A DNA stretch of 64,000 nt. Source: Blumeriella jaapii. Its lineage: Eukaryota > Ascomycota > Leotiomycetes > Helotiales > Drepanopezizaceae. Below, piece by piece: positions 47,441 through 60,500 of the stretch. The stretch covers positions 868,001-932,000 of the forward strand of contig VWND01000073.1 of the NCBI GenBank assembly GCA_009599575.1, given 5' to 3'. The first letter of the stretch is position 1. Each line of letters opens with the position of its first letter. A program made the translations under genes and the position numbers. The notes below the pieces were generated by a model. That model was not told the origin of the DNA. It worked only from the letters and a program-made list of their open reading frames with translations, and did no database searches.

Positions 47441-50400
47441 TATTTGTTAAAAAATAATTAGGAAAAAGTACGGGAATTATAAAATATTTGTATTTAAAAA
47501 TCACGGGAATTCGTATATTATTTTTTTAATAAATTATAATTGTTAAAATAAGTATTTGTTTAAAATAATAAAAAAAGTAAATAATACAGAAAATAGTAAA
47601 TAATAAAATACATAAAAAATGTTTTCGTAAAATATACGAGCAATATAAATATATTAAATATGCGGCTTAAATATATATAAAGCTTTTGTTTTGATAAACA
47701 AAAATACAATCAAACAAAAAAAAGTATAATAAATGTTTTAAATAATATAAAAAAAGATTTTAAAAATAAATAATATATATAAAATAAAATAATTAAATTG
47801 TATATAAGCAAGCAAAATAAAAACAGTAAAATAATATATAATAAAAAGGAAAACAATAAATAACAAAAATAATAAAATAGTTAATAAATAATTTTATAAA
47901 CATTTTTTTTTTCGGTTATAAGTGAAATCACGATTTAAATTATACTTTTAGCCGCGGGATTATCGTTCGGTTGTTTTTAAGCTTTTTTAAAAGGTTTTTT
48001 TTTTTTAAAAGTATAATCGCTTTAATCGGAATCGTCGTCGAAATCGCTGAAATCGAAGTCGCTTTCTGATTCAGAATTTAAAAAATAAATTTGCTAGTTT
48101 TTTTTATAAAATCGTTTTAACCGGTTAGCGGCGAACGTTCTTTTCAGTTTTGTTTTATCGAGTTTCGTAAGCTTATAATAGCTTTTATTTAATTCGGCTT
48201 CGTATATTTCGTAAAATCCGAGCCATTTATAATTAAGTTTAATATCGGCCGATTTATTAATAGCGCGCTGAACGTTGTAAACTAGAATCAAATTTTTTTT
48301 TTTGATTAATGTTTTTTTTAGAATTTTGATTTTATTTTAGACTTTTTTAGCTGCTTTTTTATATTTTTATTTTTTTTAAAATTATTTTTTTTATATTATA
48401 TCGCGGTAATTTAATTATTTAGATTTTATTATTAGCAGATCCGTTTTCGTTTTTATTTTAATTACGTTATAAAGCTTTTATATAAGCTATTTTGTTTTTA
48501 AAAGCAGTCGAGCGTTTTTATCGTATTAAATAAAAAATAAAATTATTTTAATAAAAGCGTGTATGCATATGCGTATAGCAAAAAGCATTTTCGAAAATTT
48601 TCGCGACCAACGCTTATAGCTTTTTCGAATAGCTTTTAAAAGCCCGTCGAAAATATTTTTATAGTTTTATTTAACAGATCCGTTGCTTTTCGAATTATAA
48701 ATTAAAATTTGAATGCGCTAAATCTCGTATTTCTTTATAAAAGTCTCGATAACGCCTTTGTTTTCGGGTTTATTATCGACGTTTAATTTGCTAAATAAAC
48801 CGTATCGATATATTACGTTTTTTTAAAAAAATCGTTATAATTTCGAAAATAGCGTTTCGAAAAGATCGCTTTTTAAACTATTTAAATAAATCGTTAATAA
48901 CAAATACGAAATATATATAACCGCGATCGGTGATTAATACGCGTATAATATTAAAATTGATTTTTTTTTAGATTTTAAAAAACTACGTCGGATATAATAG
49001 ATTTTTTTTTCGGCCAGGTTTTCGTTTTTAATAAAAAATGTAATTTTTAACGAAGACTTTGCAATTTTCGAAACACTTTTTTTATCAGAAATCGTTTTTG
49101 GTTCGGTAATAAATAACTTTTGCTTTTTTATAAAACATTTTTTCGTAGGCTTTTTTTATAATTTGAAACTTATTAATTTTGTTATTTATTACTAAGCGTT
49201 TTTAATATATATTATTTTTTTATTTTGTATAGCTTTTTGTCGGCTAAAATATAATCGAAAATTTGATTTTTAAATAATTTAAATTAATAATTTAATACGT
49301 TAAATAATTTAAATAAAATAGTTAAATAATATGCGATTAAATAAAAGCTTTCGGTTTCGTAATTATCGATTAAAGGTTTATTTTCGTCGTTAATCGATTT
49401 ATTCCGATCGTTTTCGGTTAAATCTATTCGCGGTGCTAGCCGAAATAATAACGCGAATGCTTTTTCGGCTCGAAAATTAATGTTTTTTATTCGCGGTGCC
49501 AGCCGAAATAGCAACGCGAATAATTTCGGCTTTATAAAACTTAAAGCGTAAATAGCGAAGCAGCCGATTTCGTTAGCGATTTATTCGTCGATATTTTATT
49601 CGTTTTATTTAGCGAAATCAAACGAATAAAAGCGTTTTCGTTTGAAAAGGCCGTTTGCCGCTGTATTAATTGTTTTTTTAATATGCTTGATTTCGAAATT
49701 TATAAATCGCATCCAAGCTATTTAATTAATAACGAGCGCTTTTGATAAATTATTAGCTTTTTCGTTTAATTAATCGATAAAAACTTTTGCGTTTGTTTTT
49801 AAAATAAAATATACGCCGTATAATTCGCTTTTTATTTTTTTTATTACTTTAAAAACGCTTCGATATTTTCGTTTAATAATATCGTAGCGTGCTTTCGCGA
49901 AAAACTATAGGCCGCTTTCGAATCGTAAAAAATACCGTTTTTTGTTTTCGTCGATTTGTTATAATATAATTTTCTAACCGAAAATATTAGCGTCGATAAT
50001 TAAAATGTTTTTTTTTGCGTTTGGGCTATAATCGATCCGTATAAACGATAAAGCCGATAAAAAATCGTTTTTAAAAACTTTTATAGCTTTGCTTTGCTTT
50101 TTTTTCTAAACGAAATCGATTTTTTTTTATTGTAGCGTAAATGGATGCAGCTTTTTGAAAAAAGTTTTTGATTTAATTGCGGTAGTAAATTATAACGCTA
50201 ATAAAAGTTTTGGCTTCGGTAATATTTTTATATTTTTTTTATTCGTAGATTTTTTTAATTTTTTTTCGTTAAAAATAACGGCCAGCGCTGTTAATTATAT
50301 AACCGACGATATTTATTTCGGATATGCAAAATTTTAATCGAAAGCTAATAATAGCTTTGGCTTTTTCGAAGCAGACTATAATTTTGTCGATGTTTTGAAT

Positions 50401-50537
50401 ATATTTTATTATATAACGTCGAATTTTAAAAAAAATCTTTTTATTATTATAATATAATCTGGGGCCTTTTATTCCGATATTATCAACGTAAAAAAAAGTA
50501 ATATCAGAAATGCAAATTATAAAAATCTTATATTATA
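47441..50537 (-). mobile_element. Ty3/gypsy element C, 3' part of pol
   Basis: On the minus strand from 50520 leftwards: the RT-RNase H connection with DNIGIKGPRLYY and IRRYIIKYIQNIDKIIV, typical of a fungal gypsy lineage; integrase core near 48700-48820 with VDNKPENKGVIETF (families VDGGPENKG) and YNSKSNGSV; integrase C terminus at 48094-48291 with KLNYKWLGFYEIYEAEL, then KRTFAANRLKRF; and an acidic tail (ESESDFDF.DFDDDSD) near 48010-48070. The rest of RT, protease and gag are absent, because repeat B copy 2 starts at 50538. The 470 bases left of 47940 are AT-rich and may contain its 3' LTR, but no boundary was found. C differs from A and D in its integrase tail. Confidence 0.82.
49426..49521 (-). 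repeat. two 33-bp palindromic units in element C, 63 bp apart
   Basis: The units are 49426-49458 and 49489-49521. Arms are ATTCGCGGTGCYA and TARYAACGCGAAT with centre GCCGAAA. On the coding strand both are read FALLFRLAPRI in the same frame, 21 codons apart. The second copy is nearly a perfect 13+7+13 hairpin. Confidence 0.7.
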
Positions 50538-53184
50538 AAAGTAGGTAGGAAAACCAGACTGATACGGCCATATATCGGTGGGTAAAATAGTCTAGGAAAT
50601 CCCTAGAAAAAACTAAAAAAAAGAAAAAAAAAATAAGTAAAAGTATGAATTAGACTGCGTGCTTATGGTACTATCTAAGAAGGTGCTTTGCTTTTATATT
50701 TATTAAAAGTAATTAATAACAGAAAATTTCGGAAAAGTTTATGCCTCGACCATAACTAAAACTATCAGCTTTTATTAATACAAAGTATTACCGTTTTACA
50801 TCCTGTTTTAAATAATATACGTAATCGTTTTTAATTACGACCAAAAAAAAATATAATTTTAATAAATGCAATTTAGCCTATTCTATATAATTTAAAAACC
50901 AATTAATCAAAAACCGAATTTTTTAGTTTTATACTCCTTCGGTCTTCTAACCCGTTCTTAGCCTTTTTGCTATTAATTCCTGCGAAAAAATAGCGTTTCG
51001 CTTATCGTTTGAATTATTTTATTTATTCTGCTTTTTTAAAAAATAGCTCGATAAAATATCAATCGAAGTATCGTTTAAATTTACGAACGTTCTGATAGCT
51101 TTTTCGTCGATAATATTATTAAGCGTCGCCGCAACGAATATTTTCCACGACTTTTCTGCGTAAATAATAAATTCCAGCTTTTAAACGTAATTTTACGCTT
51201 TGCAAAAAGCGTTAAAAAGTTTTATATTAAAATCGTAAAAATAATCGATTAATTCGTCGTAATTAAAACCGATTAACGCTTTTGCTTCGCGTACGATTAA
51301 TAAATCGGATTACGATTATCTGCCGACGAATACTTTTAAAAAGGCTCCGAAGCCTATAAAAAAAACTATTTTACGAAATAATTCGGAAATAATCGTTTGC
51401 AATCGAAACTATCGAAAATATTATAATTGCTTTCGCCGTAATATAAACAATATTAAATAGTTTATCGAAGCGTCGTTTTCGAAATGGTTTTTTTATTTTT
51501 ACGCCGTATAATTGTTCGAATAAATTAGTATCGCGCCGTCGGTTTTTTAAATCCTGAATTTAACGAAAACCTTTTGCTTAATCGAAAAACTAATAAAAAT
51601 CATTTTATTTTTTATTCCGTAACCTTCGGTTTCGTAATCCGATAAAATAACCGAAGCTATTGTTTTAAACGCGCTGAAATACGAAAAAGCTGGGCTTTTT
51701 TAAATAATTTTAATTAGCTTAGCGTCGTAATATAATTACAAATAAGCTTCGATTATTTCCGAATTATATGCGAATGCAAATAAAACGTAATAGTCGAAAA
51801 TAACGTCGATAAAATCTTCGATTTTTTTTTTTTTTTTTAAAAATCGGCGATATCGAATTTTATAATCGTAATACGATCGGAATCAGCGAAACCTAAAACG
51901 ATCGGAACGTTAAAATATGCTACGAAGCGGCAGTTTTCAGAATTTCGAATAATTAAAACAGCGAAATAAAAGCCGAAATGCATTTTAAAAGTTTATTAAA
52001 TAAAACTGTAAAGCATATTAGCGAAAAAAGCTGTAGGCGCTTTTTAGGTTTTAATTAATCGAAAGTAATGCTTATATATAATTACTTTTTTTTTTATAAA
52101 ATATAGCAATAACTTGTTTTTTCCGTTATAAAACCTTACGTGATTAACGAATTCGCAGTTTAATTCGGATAAATTTTAAAAAACATTTTCGATCGAAAAG
52201 CCAGAAAAATCGGCTTTTAAAAATATTCGTTGCTTCCATTTTTCTACGTTTTAATCGAATTTTATAATCGCGCTAAAAGCTTTAAAATTTGTTTTAAAAT
52301 TTACGTAGCCCAGATAAATTTTAATACGTATTTAAATAATTTTCGCAGTTTTTCGTCGGAATATAAATTGATTATTAAAATCAATTTCGAACACGTCGTA
52401 ATCCGAATTTTTTAATAACAGCGAATCGATCAGCGAAATCGATAACGTCGATTTTTTTTTGTAATTAAATCGTAATACGCCGCGTAATAACGCACGTAAA
52501 AATAGCAAAACTTGCCGTTTTTTTTAGCGTTAACGTTATTCGTAAAAACGAAATTAAAAAATCGAAGTTTTTTAACGAAAAAAAATTCGAATAAAAACGG
52601 ATCACCGTTTTCAAAAGTCTTTTTTATTTGTTTCGGCGTATTATATTTGCAATTTTCCGAAAAAAATTTAATTTAGTTTTCGTTCGAAGCAAAAAAAAAA
52701 AAGCTAACGGATTTATTTGGTTTTTATATAAAAATGCCGAAGTAAAACTTTTAAATCGTTTCGTCGTCGAAAGCGAAAGTTTTAAATAGGATAATTTAAT
52801 TTTATATTTTTTATATAATTTCTCCCGCGATAATTTCGATATTTTTTTCCAAGCTTTTTCGGTCGAATCGTATAATAGTCGAAATCTTAAATGCTTTTAT
52901 TAAAATCTGAAGTATTGGCGGTACGACGTTTTTAAACGCAGCAAGCGTTTTTAATATTTACGTATTCAGTTTCGAAAAATTAAATTTAAAATCGTTTAAA
53001 TCCTTTTCTTTCGGAATGCCGGCGTTTTTTAAATCCGATTTTATAAAATCGTCGCGTTTTCTATTAATTAATTTAAAATTTATAACTCGGCGTTGATTTC
53101 CGGCTATTTTTATTCGCGGTGTTTTTTTTGCTAGCGACGTAAATAGTTTTTTTTTTCGAACAAAAAAGATTTCGGAAATATCGG
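50538..53184 (-). mobile_element. repeat B, copy 2
   Basis: It is the same as copy 1 but uninterrupted by family A; the empty site reads AATAAATGCAATTTAGCC at about 50863-50880. It interrupts the gypsy pol of element C on its left and is cut on its right by LTR D at 53185. The minus strand has the frame DISEIFFVRKKKLFTSLAKK then TPRIKIAGNQRRV and NAGIPKEKDLNDFKFNFSKL. Differences from copy 1 are nearly all transitions. Confidence 0.7.
53112..53144 (-). repeat. 33-bp palindromic unit in repeat B, copy 2
   Basis: This is the allele of the unit at 46363, with one more RIP change in the right arm (GACGTAAAT). On the coding strand it is read FTSLAKKTPRI. Confidence 0.55.
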
Positions 53185-54136
53185 TGTCACAGCTAGCTTG
53201 AGGGTGATCAGAAGGGTGATGTGGACCAAAAGGTACGCATGTAAATTGAAAAAAAGACACCGAGCTAGAATGCTCGGGGTCGCGAACTTTATATACAATG
53301 GGTTGCGCTTATGGGTCACGTGATTTAGCGCGAGGCTTAATGGCCGAGGTGGTCCGTGCCCAAACCTTATTCCAATATCATCGGCAATTATACCATTGGC
53401 CAGGGGAGGATCGTAACACTACCCTCCTTTTCCGAAGAACTGCGTCCGCGCAGTTGCGGTTATAGGTCTATCGTTTTTCAATTTAGTGTAATTTTTTTTG
53501 TTTTCGTTGTAAGTTTGCAACCATGCGGAAAGCGCTCGTGGAAAGCTTTTGGCGGTGGAATGCGATCGGTGAAATGCTTAAAAAATATAAAAGGCCGTTA
53601 TAGCGTCAAAATAAAAATATTATTCGAGATTTTCATCAGCGCTTTTTTAATTGATTTGGTATTGTAATACTTTTTTATATAATTTCGAATTTATTATTTT
53701 TTCGATTTTTTATTCCGTTTATTCAGGAAATAGTTAAATAAAAGCTGGTTCGGGGCGGCGTTGGCCAAATAAAAGGTTGCTAATATGCTTTCGGAGCGAA
53801 TATAAATGGAAAATTAAGTAAATTAATTAATTTGCGAAAAAATTAAGCTTTTAATTTTTTTTTATTTTATCGACGATTTTAATTGGGCCGTATTATTTAT
53901 TTAAAAGCTTCCGGAAAAGTCGGTCGAATTTTTAATTTTTGATATTTATTAATACTTCGTCGCTTATTTTTTAATTTATTAATTGTTTATGCAAATTAAC
54001 GAGGCGTTTTATTTTGGTTTGTTATTGCGTAATAAACGATTGCGCGTATTTTATAATTTTTTTAATTCGGGAGGCCAAATGCAAAACTTCGTCGCGGTTA
54101 AGCTTTTCGGTAGCCGAGCGAAAAGGACGGAGATTG
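53185..54136 (-). mobile_element. family D chromovirus, 3' end (integrase tail, chromodomain, 3' LTR)
   Basis: 53185-53418 is a 234-bp family D LTR in minus orientation (on the minus strand TGTTACGATCC ... GCTGTGACA). Next to it is a polypurine tract on the minus strand (GGAAAAGGAGGGTAG). To its right the minus strand encodes integrase C terminus and chromodomain: LNRDEVLHLASRIKKI, KISDEVLINIKN and KFDRLFRKLLNK, then HLYSLRKHISN, and IEKIINSKLYKKVLQYQIN with KSADENLE. Chromodomains tether integration to methylated histone H3 chromatin. The remnant is cut at 54137 by another family D LTR in opposite orientation. The insertion target is repeat B copy 2. Confidence 0.85.
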
Positions 54137-54430
54137 TGTTACGATCCTGGCTGCTAGTCTAGTGGTATGGCTGCTAGTGGTATGGCTGCCAGTGGTATGG
54201 TTGCCAGTGGTATGGTTGCCAGTGGTATGAATGCTGGTGGTGTTGGATTAAGGTTTGGGCACGGACCACCTCGGCCACTAGGCCTCGCGCTAAGTCACGT
54301 GATCCACAAGCGCAACCTACTGTATATAAAGTTCGCGACCCCGAGCATTCTAGCTCGGTGTTTTTCTTTTAATTTACATGCGTATCTTTTGGTCCATATT
54401 ATTCCGATTATTTTTAAGCTAGCTATAATA
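54137..54430 (+). repeat. LTR of family D, plus orientation, with expanded minisatellite
   Basis: This 294-bp LTR (TGTTACGATCCTGGC ... AGCTATAATA) has five 15-bp units of the type TGGTATGGTTGCCAG at about 54163-54237, against one in the copy at 53185 and two to three at 4454. The left part is intact; RIP damage increases toward the right end. It is probably the 5' LTR of the plus-strand element whose gag and pol continue at 60961. Confidence 0.85.
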
Positions 54431-54526
54431 TAAAAAAAGATTAAAACAATCTTCGCTAGGAAGCTTTGTATTTACGGTTAAGGATTCGATCTGCTTTTGC
54501 AATTCGAATTTTTTTTAAGCCGTCCG
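54431..54526 (+). mobile_element. family D element, 5' leader left of the inserted family A element
   Basis: This is short internal sequence following the LTR. It ends in GTCCG (54522-54526), one side of the target duplication of the family A insertion. It contains GATCTGCTTTTGCAATTCGAA, which recurs at about 61050-61070 on the other side. Confidence 0.6.
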
Positions 54527-57500
54527 TGTGACGATCTAATCAGTCGGAGGGCTGGAAGATCAGTCAGCTGGTCGCCGTGTTCATATGGTATGAAACGAGC
54601 CTTTGGTTTTGTAACAAAGATATTTATTTAGAATCAACAATTGCAAAAGGCAGAAGTTGCTAAAAAAAAAAAGTTTTATATATATAATAGTTTTTACAGT
54701 TGATAAGAGACCCACCAGAAGACCAGAGAGCTTGCAGTTATACGTAGTTGCTGGGATGATACGAAAGGTAATAACAGAATAAATCGTTATATTATTCTCC
54801 CGTCCGAAAAAAGCGCGTCTTCGAGCTTTTATCTATTAATATGTCGTTATCCAAATAATCGTACGAATCCAAACTTTCGGAATACGCTTTTAGCCAATCT
54901 ATAAGTTTTGCAAAAGGACCGGAGAGTTTTTTATGCGCCAAATAGAAATCGCGTATTTTTAGAAAAGCGTATATAAAATCAGACGCGGAGTATTACGTAA
55001 GATTTTTATTTAAGTTTATTTAAAAAGCTTTGTATTAAAAGGTTTTCCGTTGTATTCGATAAGCGATTAATTTTTCGATTTCGTATTTAAGTTTATTAAT
55101 TATATTAATAAATTCAAAGGCTAAATTAATCTGACCTGGAAGCGCGTCGTTAGCTGCTTTACGCAGTCGATTAGCGTGAAAACTGGATGTACGTTTATAA
55201 TATTAAAAAGGTTTAGCTTAAAAGCGTTATCGAAAATTTTGGCTACAATCTTAAAAAAGCCGTTTATAAAATTGTCGAGCTTGCGAAAGGGCCGAAAAAT
55301 CGGAAATGAACGTATATCGAGTTATACGTAATCGCTAACGTTAAAATCGATCGCGCGGCGAAATTTATTCGTATTCTTTTTTATTTTATCGTAGGCTTAT
55401 TAAAAATGCGATTTGGCGAAGTTTTAAACGTCGTAATAGCGGCGAGCGTACGCACGAGTTTCGTTTGCGTTTAGCTTATGTAAAAGGTTGGAAAAGGGGG
55501 AAGTGTCGAGCTTTCAGTTTTAATTGATATAAGAAGCGTAATCGTATATAATTTCAAAAAATAAAAAGTTATTTAAACTTTCGTAAAAAAAAATTATTTA
55601 AACGAAATTTATTATTTAAAAAAATTCGTTTTAATTGTTTTAATAAAAATTTACGAAAGGTCGAAAGCGTTTTTGCAAGTATTAGTTATAAATTTCGGTC
55701 TGACCGTCGGTTTTAAAATGAGCGGCTGTCGAAAGCTTTAATTGCGTATCGAATATTTTATTTAATTCAAACCAGAAAATAAATTAATATTAAAAGCTAC
55801 GATCGCTAATAATACTTTTCGAAGGGCCAAAATATTTGTATACGTAAAATATATATAATTTGGCGAAGCTTCGAGCGTCGATATTTTTATAGCAAAAAAT
55901 CGAAATAATTTGCTTAGAAAAACGATTTATTATTACGAATACGTTATCGTAACCGTGTTTGTTTTTATTAAAGCTGCAAAAGTCTATTATAATATGCTTT
56001 TAAAAATGGTCAAAAACAGAAAAAAGCTAAAAGAGGCCGGAGCGTTTATTTTTTAAAATAAAACTTTTTCGATAAACGTGGCAGTTGCGACAGTATTATT
56101 TTACGAAAGCTATTATACTTCGCTAATAATATTAGTTCGAAAGCAATTGCGTAGTTTTACGAGCGCTGGGATAAACGGTAGAAATTTGGTCGTATATTTT
56201 TCGTACAAAAACCAAACGAAAATAATCGACGTTTGATATTATTAAACGATCGTGATATAACAGCAGATCGCGTTTAAATATATACGAAAACGGAATGTTA
56301 TTATCGTCGTTTTTTTTCGTAGCGTTTCGTATAGCTTTTTTTCGAAAAGCTATCAGGCTGCTAGCTGTGCGATTAGCGTAGAAAAGCTGGTTAACGATAC
56401 GGAATGCGAAAAAAAAATCAGCTATTTTAACGATAAAAACAGCTGTTTCGGAAACCGTAGAAAGTCGAAGTTTTTTAATTAAAAAGCGGTGATCGATCTG
56501 ATCGGCTCGAAAAAGGGTTTATAAACGCTGGATGCGTTTAAAAAAGTTTTGACGATCGAATTCGCTCGTACGACGTATTAGTGCGTTAGCCAAAAGGTTG
56601 TGTTTATTTGGTTTGTACGTAATAAAAAAGTTGTAATCGGCGAAAAGCTCGGCTTAGTATGCTTATCGAGCGTTTAAAAGTTTGGAAATTATAAAATATT
56701 TCAAGATTTTATAATTAATAATTATTTTAATTTGATAAATTAAACTAGCTAGTTTAATACGAAAATTGCTTAAAGATTTTACGATTGCGAGCATTTTTTT
56801 ATCGTGTACGACGTAGTTTAATTTTACGAAAATTATAATTTTGCTGAAGTAGGCGATTGGAAGTCAGTCGTCGCTATAAAGTTGCGAAAGCATAAAAGCT
56901 ATTACGCCGTCGGAAGCGTTAGTTTTTAATATACAAGGAAAGTTTTGTTTATAATATTATAAAACTGGTATAATAATAAAAGCTAGTATAAAAAGGTCGA
57001 AACTTTTCTGATATTCAGAAATAAAATTGTAAAAAACATTAGCTTTAGTTAAATAAATTAAAAGCTTTGCAATTATATCGTAATTTCGAATAAAACGTCG
57101 GTAAAAATTACAAAAACCAAAAAAGCTTTGTATATTTTTTATAATAGTAAAAGGTTTTTAATAAGCGATCACGAAGACTTTTTCTGGGTTTATTTTTAGG
57201 CTTTTAATCGAAATAATAAAGCCTAGATAACGGATCCGAATAACGTTAAATTCAGATTTTCGAATATCGGCCTGTAATTCAGCGTTAGCGAGCTTTTAAA
57301 ACATTTTGCGAACGTATATAACGTGTTTTAAAAGGTCGAACGAATAAATAAAAATGTTATTCAGGTATGCAATACAAAAATCGTTTAAATAATCGAAAAA
57401 AACGTCGTTTATATAACGTTGATAAATTGCGGGTTTATTAATAAGGCCAAAAGGTAGCATTTTGCATTTATAAACGCCGTAACGCGTACGAAACGTCGTC

Positions 57501-60500
57501 AGTTTTTTATTAGCGAAGTTTATTCGAATTTTATAAAAAGCTTAACGAATATCGAGCTTCGTAAAAATTCGCGCTTTCGAAAAACGAGCAAAGGTTTTAT
57601 CGATAAAAGAAAGGGGGTAGCGATTTTTACGAATAATATTATTAAAAATTCGATAATCGATATAAAAACGTAATAAACCGTCGGGTTTTTTAACGAAAAG
57701 TATTAGAACAGCGAAAAAAGCGGTGGAAGGTTCGATAAAGCTTTTGTTAAAGTTATTTTATAAATAGATTTTAATAATTTCGAGTTTTAAAATCGATATT
57801 TTATACAAAAAAGTATATTTCAGCTTTTTTTTATTTATAATAAGTTCGATTTTATGGTCGTAAGGCCGATAAAAGGCTAGCTCGTTATTGGCGGCCTTAG
57901 AAAACACGTATTCGAGGTTTTTGTATTTCGGAAGGAAAAATTCGAAAAAAGATTTATTCGAAGTTAGCTTTGCTAAGCTGGTTAAAAGGGTCGAAATCGA
58001 TATTTTATTGGTTTTGAAACGTTCGAAAAAATTATAAAATTAGGTTTTAAAAAAAATATTATACGTAAAATCGTTTAGTATTTTATCGATTTCGTATAAA
58101 AAGGTTAAAAACATTTTAATTGCTTTTTTTCTGAAAATCAGCTTAAAAGCGTGTGTAATAATTTGGCAGATAAAAATTAAGTAAGCAGTAGGTTGAGGGA
58201 TTCGTTTTCGAATTAGTCGTTTGGAAAGTTTAGAAAAAGGTTTTTTATTTGAATTATCGATTATATTAACTAAAAGGCCATCGCGGCAAAAGTCTTTTTT
58301 CGGTTTTTAATATAATTGTTTTTCGTAGAACGAAGAAGCTGTTTTGACGAAGGAAAAAGAAAAAAAAAAAAATAATAAAAAAGAAATCGTTAGCCTAGAA
58401 AAGTAATATAATTTTTTGTATTATTTTATTGGCGTCGCTATCGAAATTGGCACCGCGAATAAAATTCGACTTTTTCGCGCTTCGCACAGCGTCGTAGATC
58501 TGTTATAATTGGTTAAGGTTTTTATTACGTTTTACAACGTCGTTTTAATAGCGAAATTAAATTTTTCGGAAATGCAAATAAAAGATTTTAATACAACGAG
58601 CGTAAAAGGCTATAAAAAGGTAAAACTTCGGCCAATAAAGCTTGCGTTTATTACAGTTTAGTAGAATTTAATATTCGGTCAATCAAGCTTTTTTTAAAAT
58701 TATATTATAATTTCCGAAATTAATAATTAAAAAAAAAGTAAACGATTGTATTCGATTGTTAATAATAAAATTAAAAAGCGTAAAATATATAATTAAATGG
58801 CTACGAGCTTTATTATATTTTTTTACAGAAAAAAAAGCCGGGAAAAATTAAATTAAAGGTTTTAAAAAAAAAAAAAGAAATTTAATTAGCGCCGAATCGA
58901 TTAACGTATAACCGTTCGCTTTAAAATCGGCGAGCGCTTTTATTTTATACGAAAAGCTATTTTTGATAAGTATAACGGAAATTATTAATAAATTGCTATT
59001 AAAAAGCTTTCGAACGTTAAAATAACGTATATCGCGTAATACGCTTAAAAAAAAGGTTTTACTTAGGCTTAAGCGTTTTTCCGATTGGCGGGAAAGCTTT
59101 CGACTTTTTCGTATGCGTTTTGAAAATCGTTTGGAAAAAGGTTTTCGTTTTTATTATTATTATTAAAAGGCGAATTTTCGGCCGGTTCGATTTCGTTTAC
59201 ATTTATTAGCCTGAAAAGGTTTTTGAATGGAACCGAAGGTCGGCCCGTAGAAAGTCGTGCAGATTGGCTTTTTTAAACTTTTTGATATAAAATAAAAAAC
59301 GAGCGTTATCGTTGGTCCGATCGAAAAGAAAAAACGCCAAAAGGGGCGTTTTGGCGTAGAAAAGAAGGAAAAATAGCAGAGGGCTAAAAAGGAGCCTGTG
59401 GAATATTTAAACGATTTTCGTACGTACGATTTGACTCGTAGTACGTTTTAATTAAAAATTTATTATTTTAATAGATGGTAAATTTAAAAAAACGATTCGC
59501 GTATAAAATTCGTTTAATTAATTGATTTTGTTTTTTTTAACGAACGGCGGTGAGCTAATTTTTGAAAGTTGTTATACGCGCTTATTTTAAATATAGCTTT
59601 TTTCGTAAGCGTTTTAATATTTTATTACGAAAAGCGTTTCGAAACTGTTTGTTAGTTCGTATTTGAGCGTTCGCTGCGAAAATAAAAAATCGCAGATAAA
59701 ACCGCCAAAAGTCGTCGTGCGTATTTATTATAAGCATTTTAAATTCGTTTTTTTCGGCTTTTTAAACGTCGGAAAAATCGGCTAGAAAATCGGCGATCTT
59801 TTTTTTATTAATTTTTCGGAAAGCGTAAAATCGAAACGGTTTAAAATACGCGGGATTAATTAAAAACTTTTTTTGCTACGCTTTCGGTTTGATCGAATAT
59901 ATAATTCTTGCGAAATCGATCGCTAGCGAAATAATCGTAGTAAAATTCGAGGTTATCGAAAATTTTAGTTTTTTAATAGCGTATTTTGTAATTTTTTATT
60001 ATTATTTAATTTAAATTTAAAATTCGAAACGCGTTTTATACGAGCTAATCGAAAGTTAATAAATAAATAGAAATTATAACGTTTAAAAAGCGCGCTAAAA
60101 TCTTGGCCGTTATAAAAAAATTTAAAAAAAATTCGCGAAAAACGTGAAAATTAATTTGCAGCGTTTGTTGGTTGAAATAAAACGTTGCGAAAAAAAGAAA
60201 AAGCAGCAGATTCGCGATTAGCAAAAGCACGTTCGATAAATTTTATCAAACGCTTTAATTAAAAGATTTGTCGCAGTCGTATAGTTTTTAAAAATTGTCG
60301 TTTACGCTTTTGCGTTTTTTTCAGTTGATTTTGCAAAAATCTTAATTAAACGCTTTTAGCGCTAGGCTGCAAAAAAATGGCAGGCGAAATGATTAACGCT
60401 TTGCCTTTTTTTTTGTTTTTTTTTTTTCGGAAAAATAATTGTTTTTCAGAAAAAAAAGCTTTTGGAAAAAGCTGCTTTTTCGCTGATTAAAAAAAGAAAA

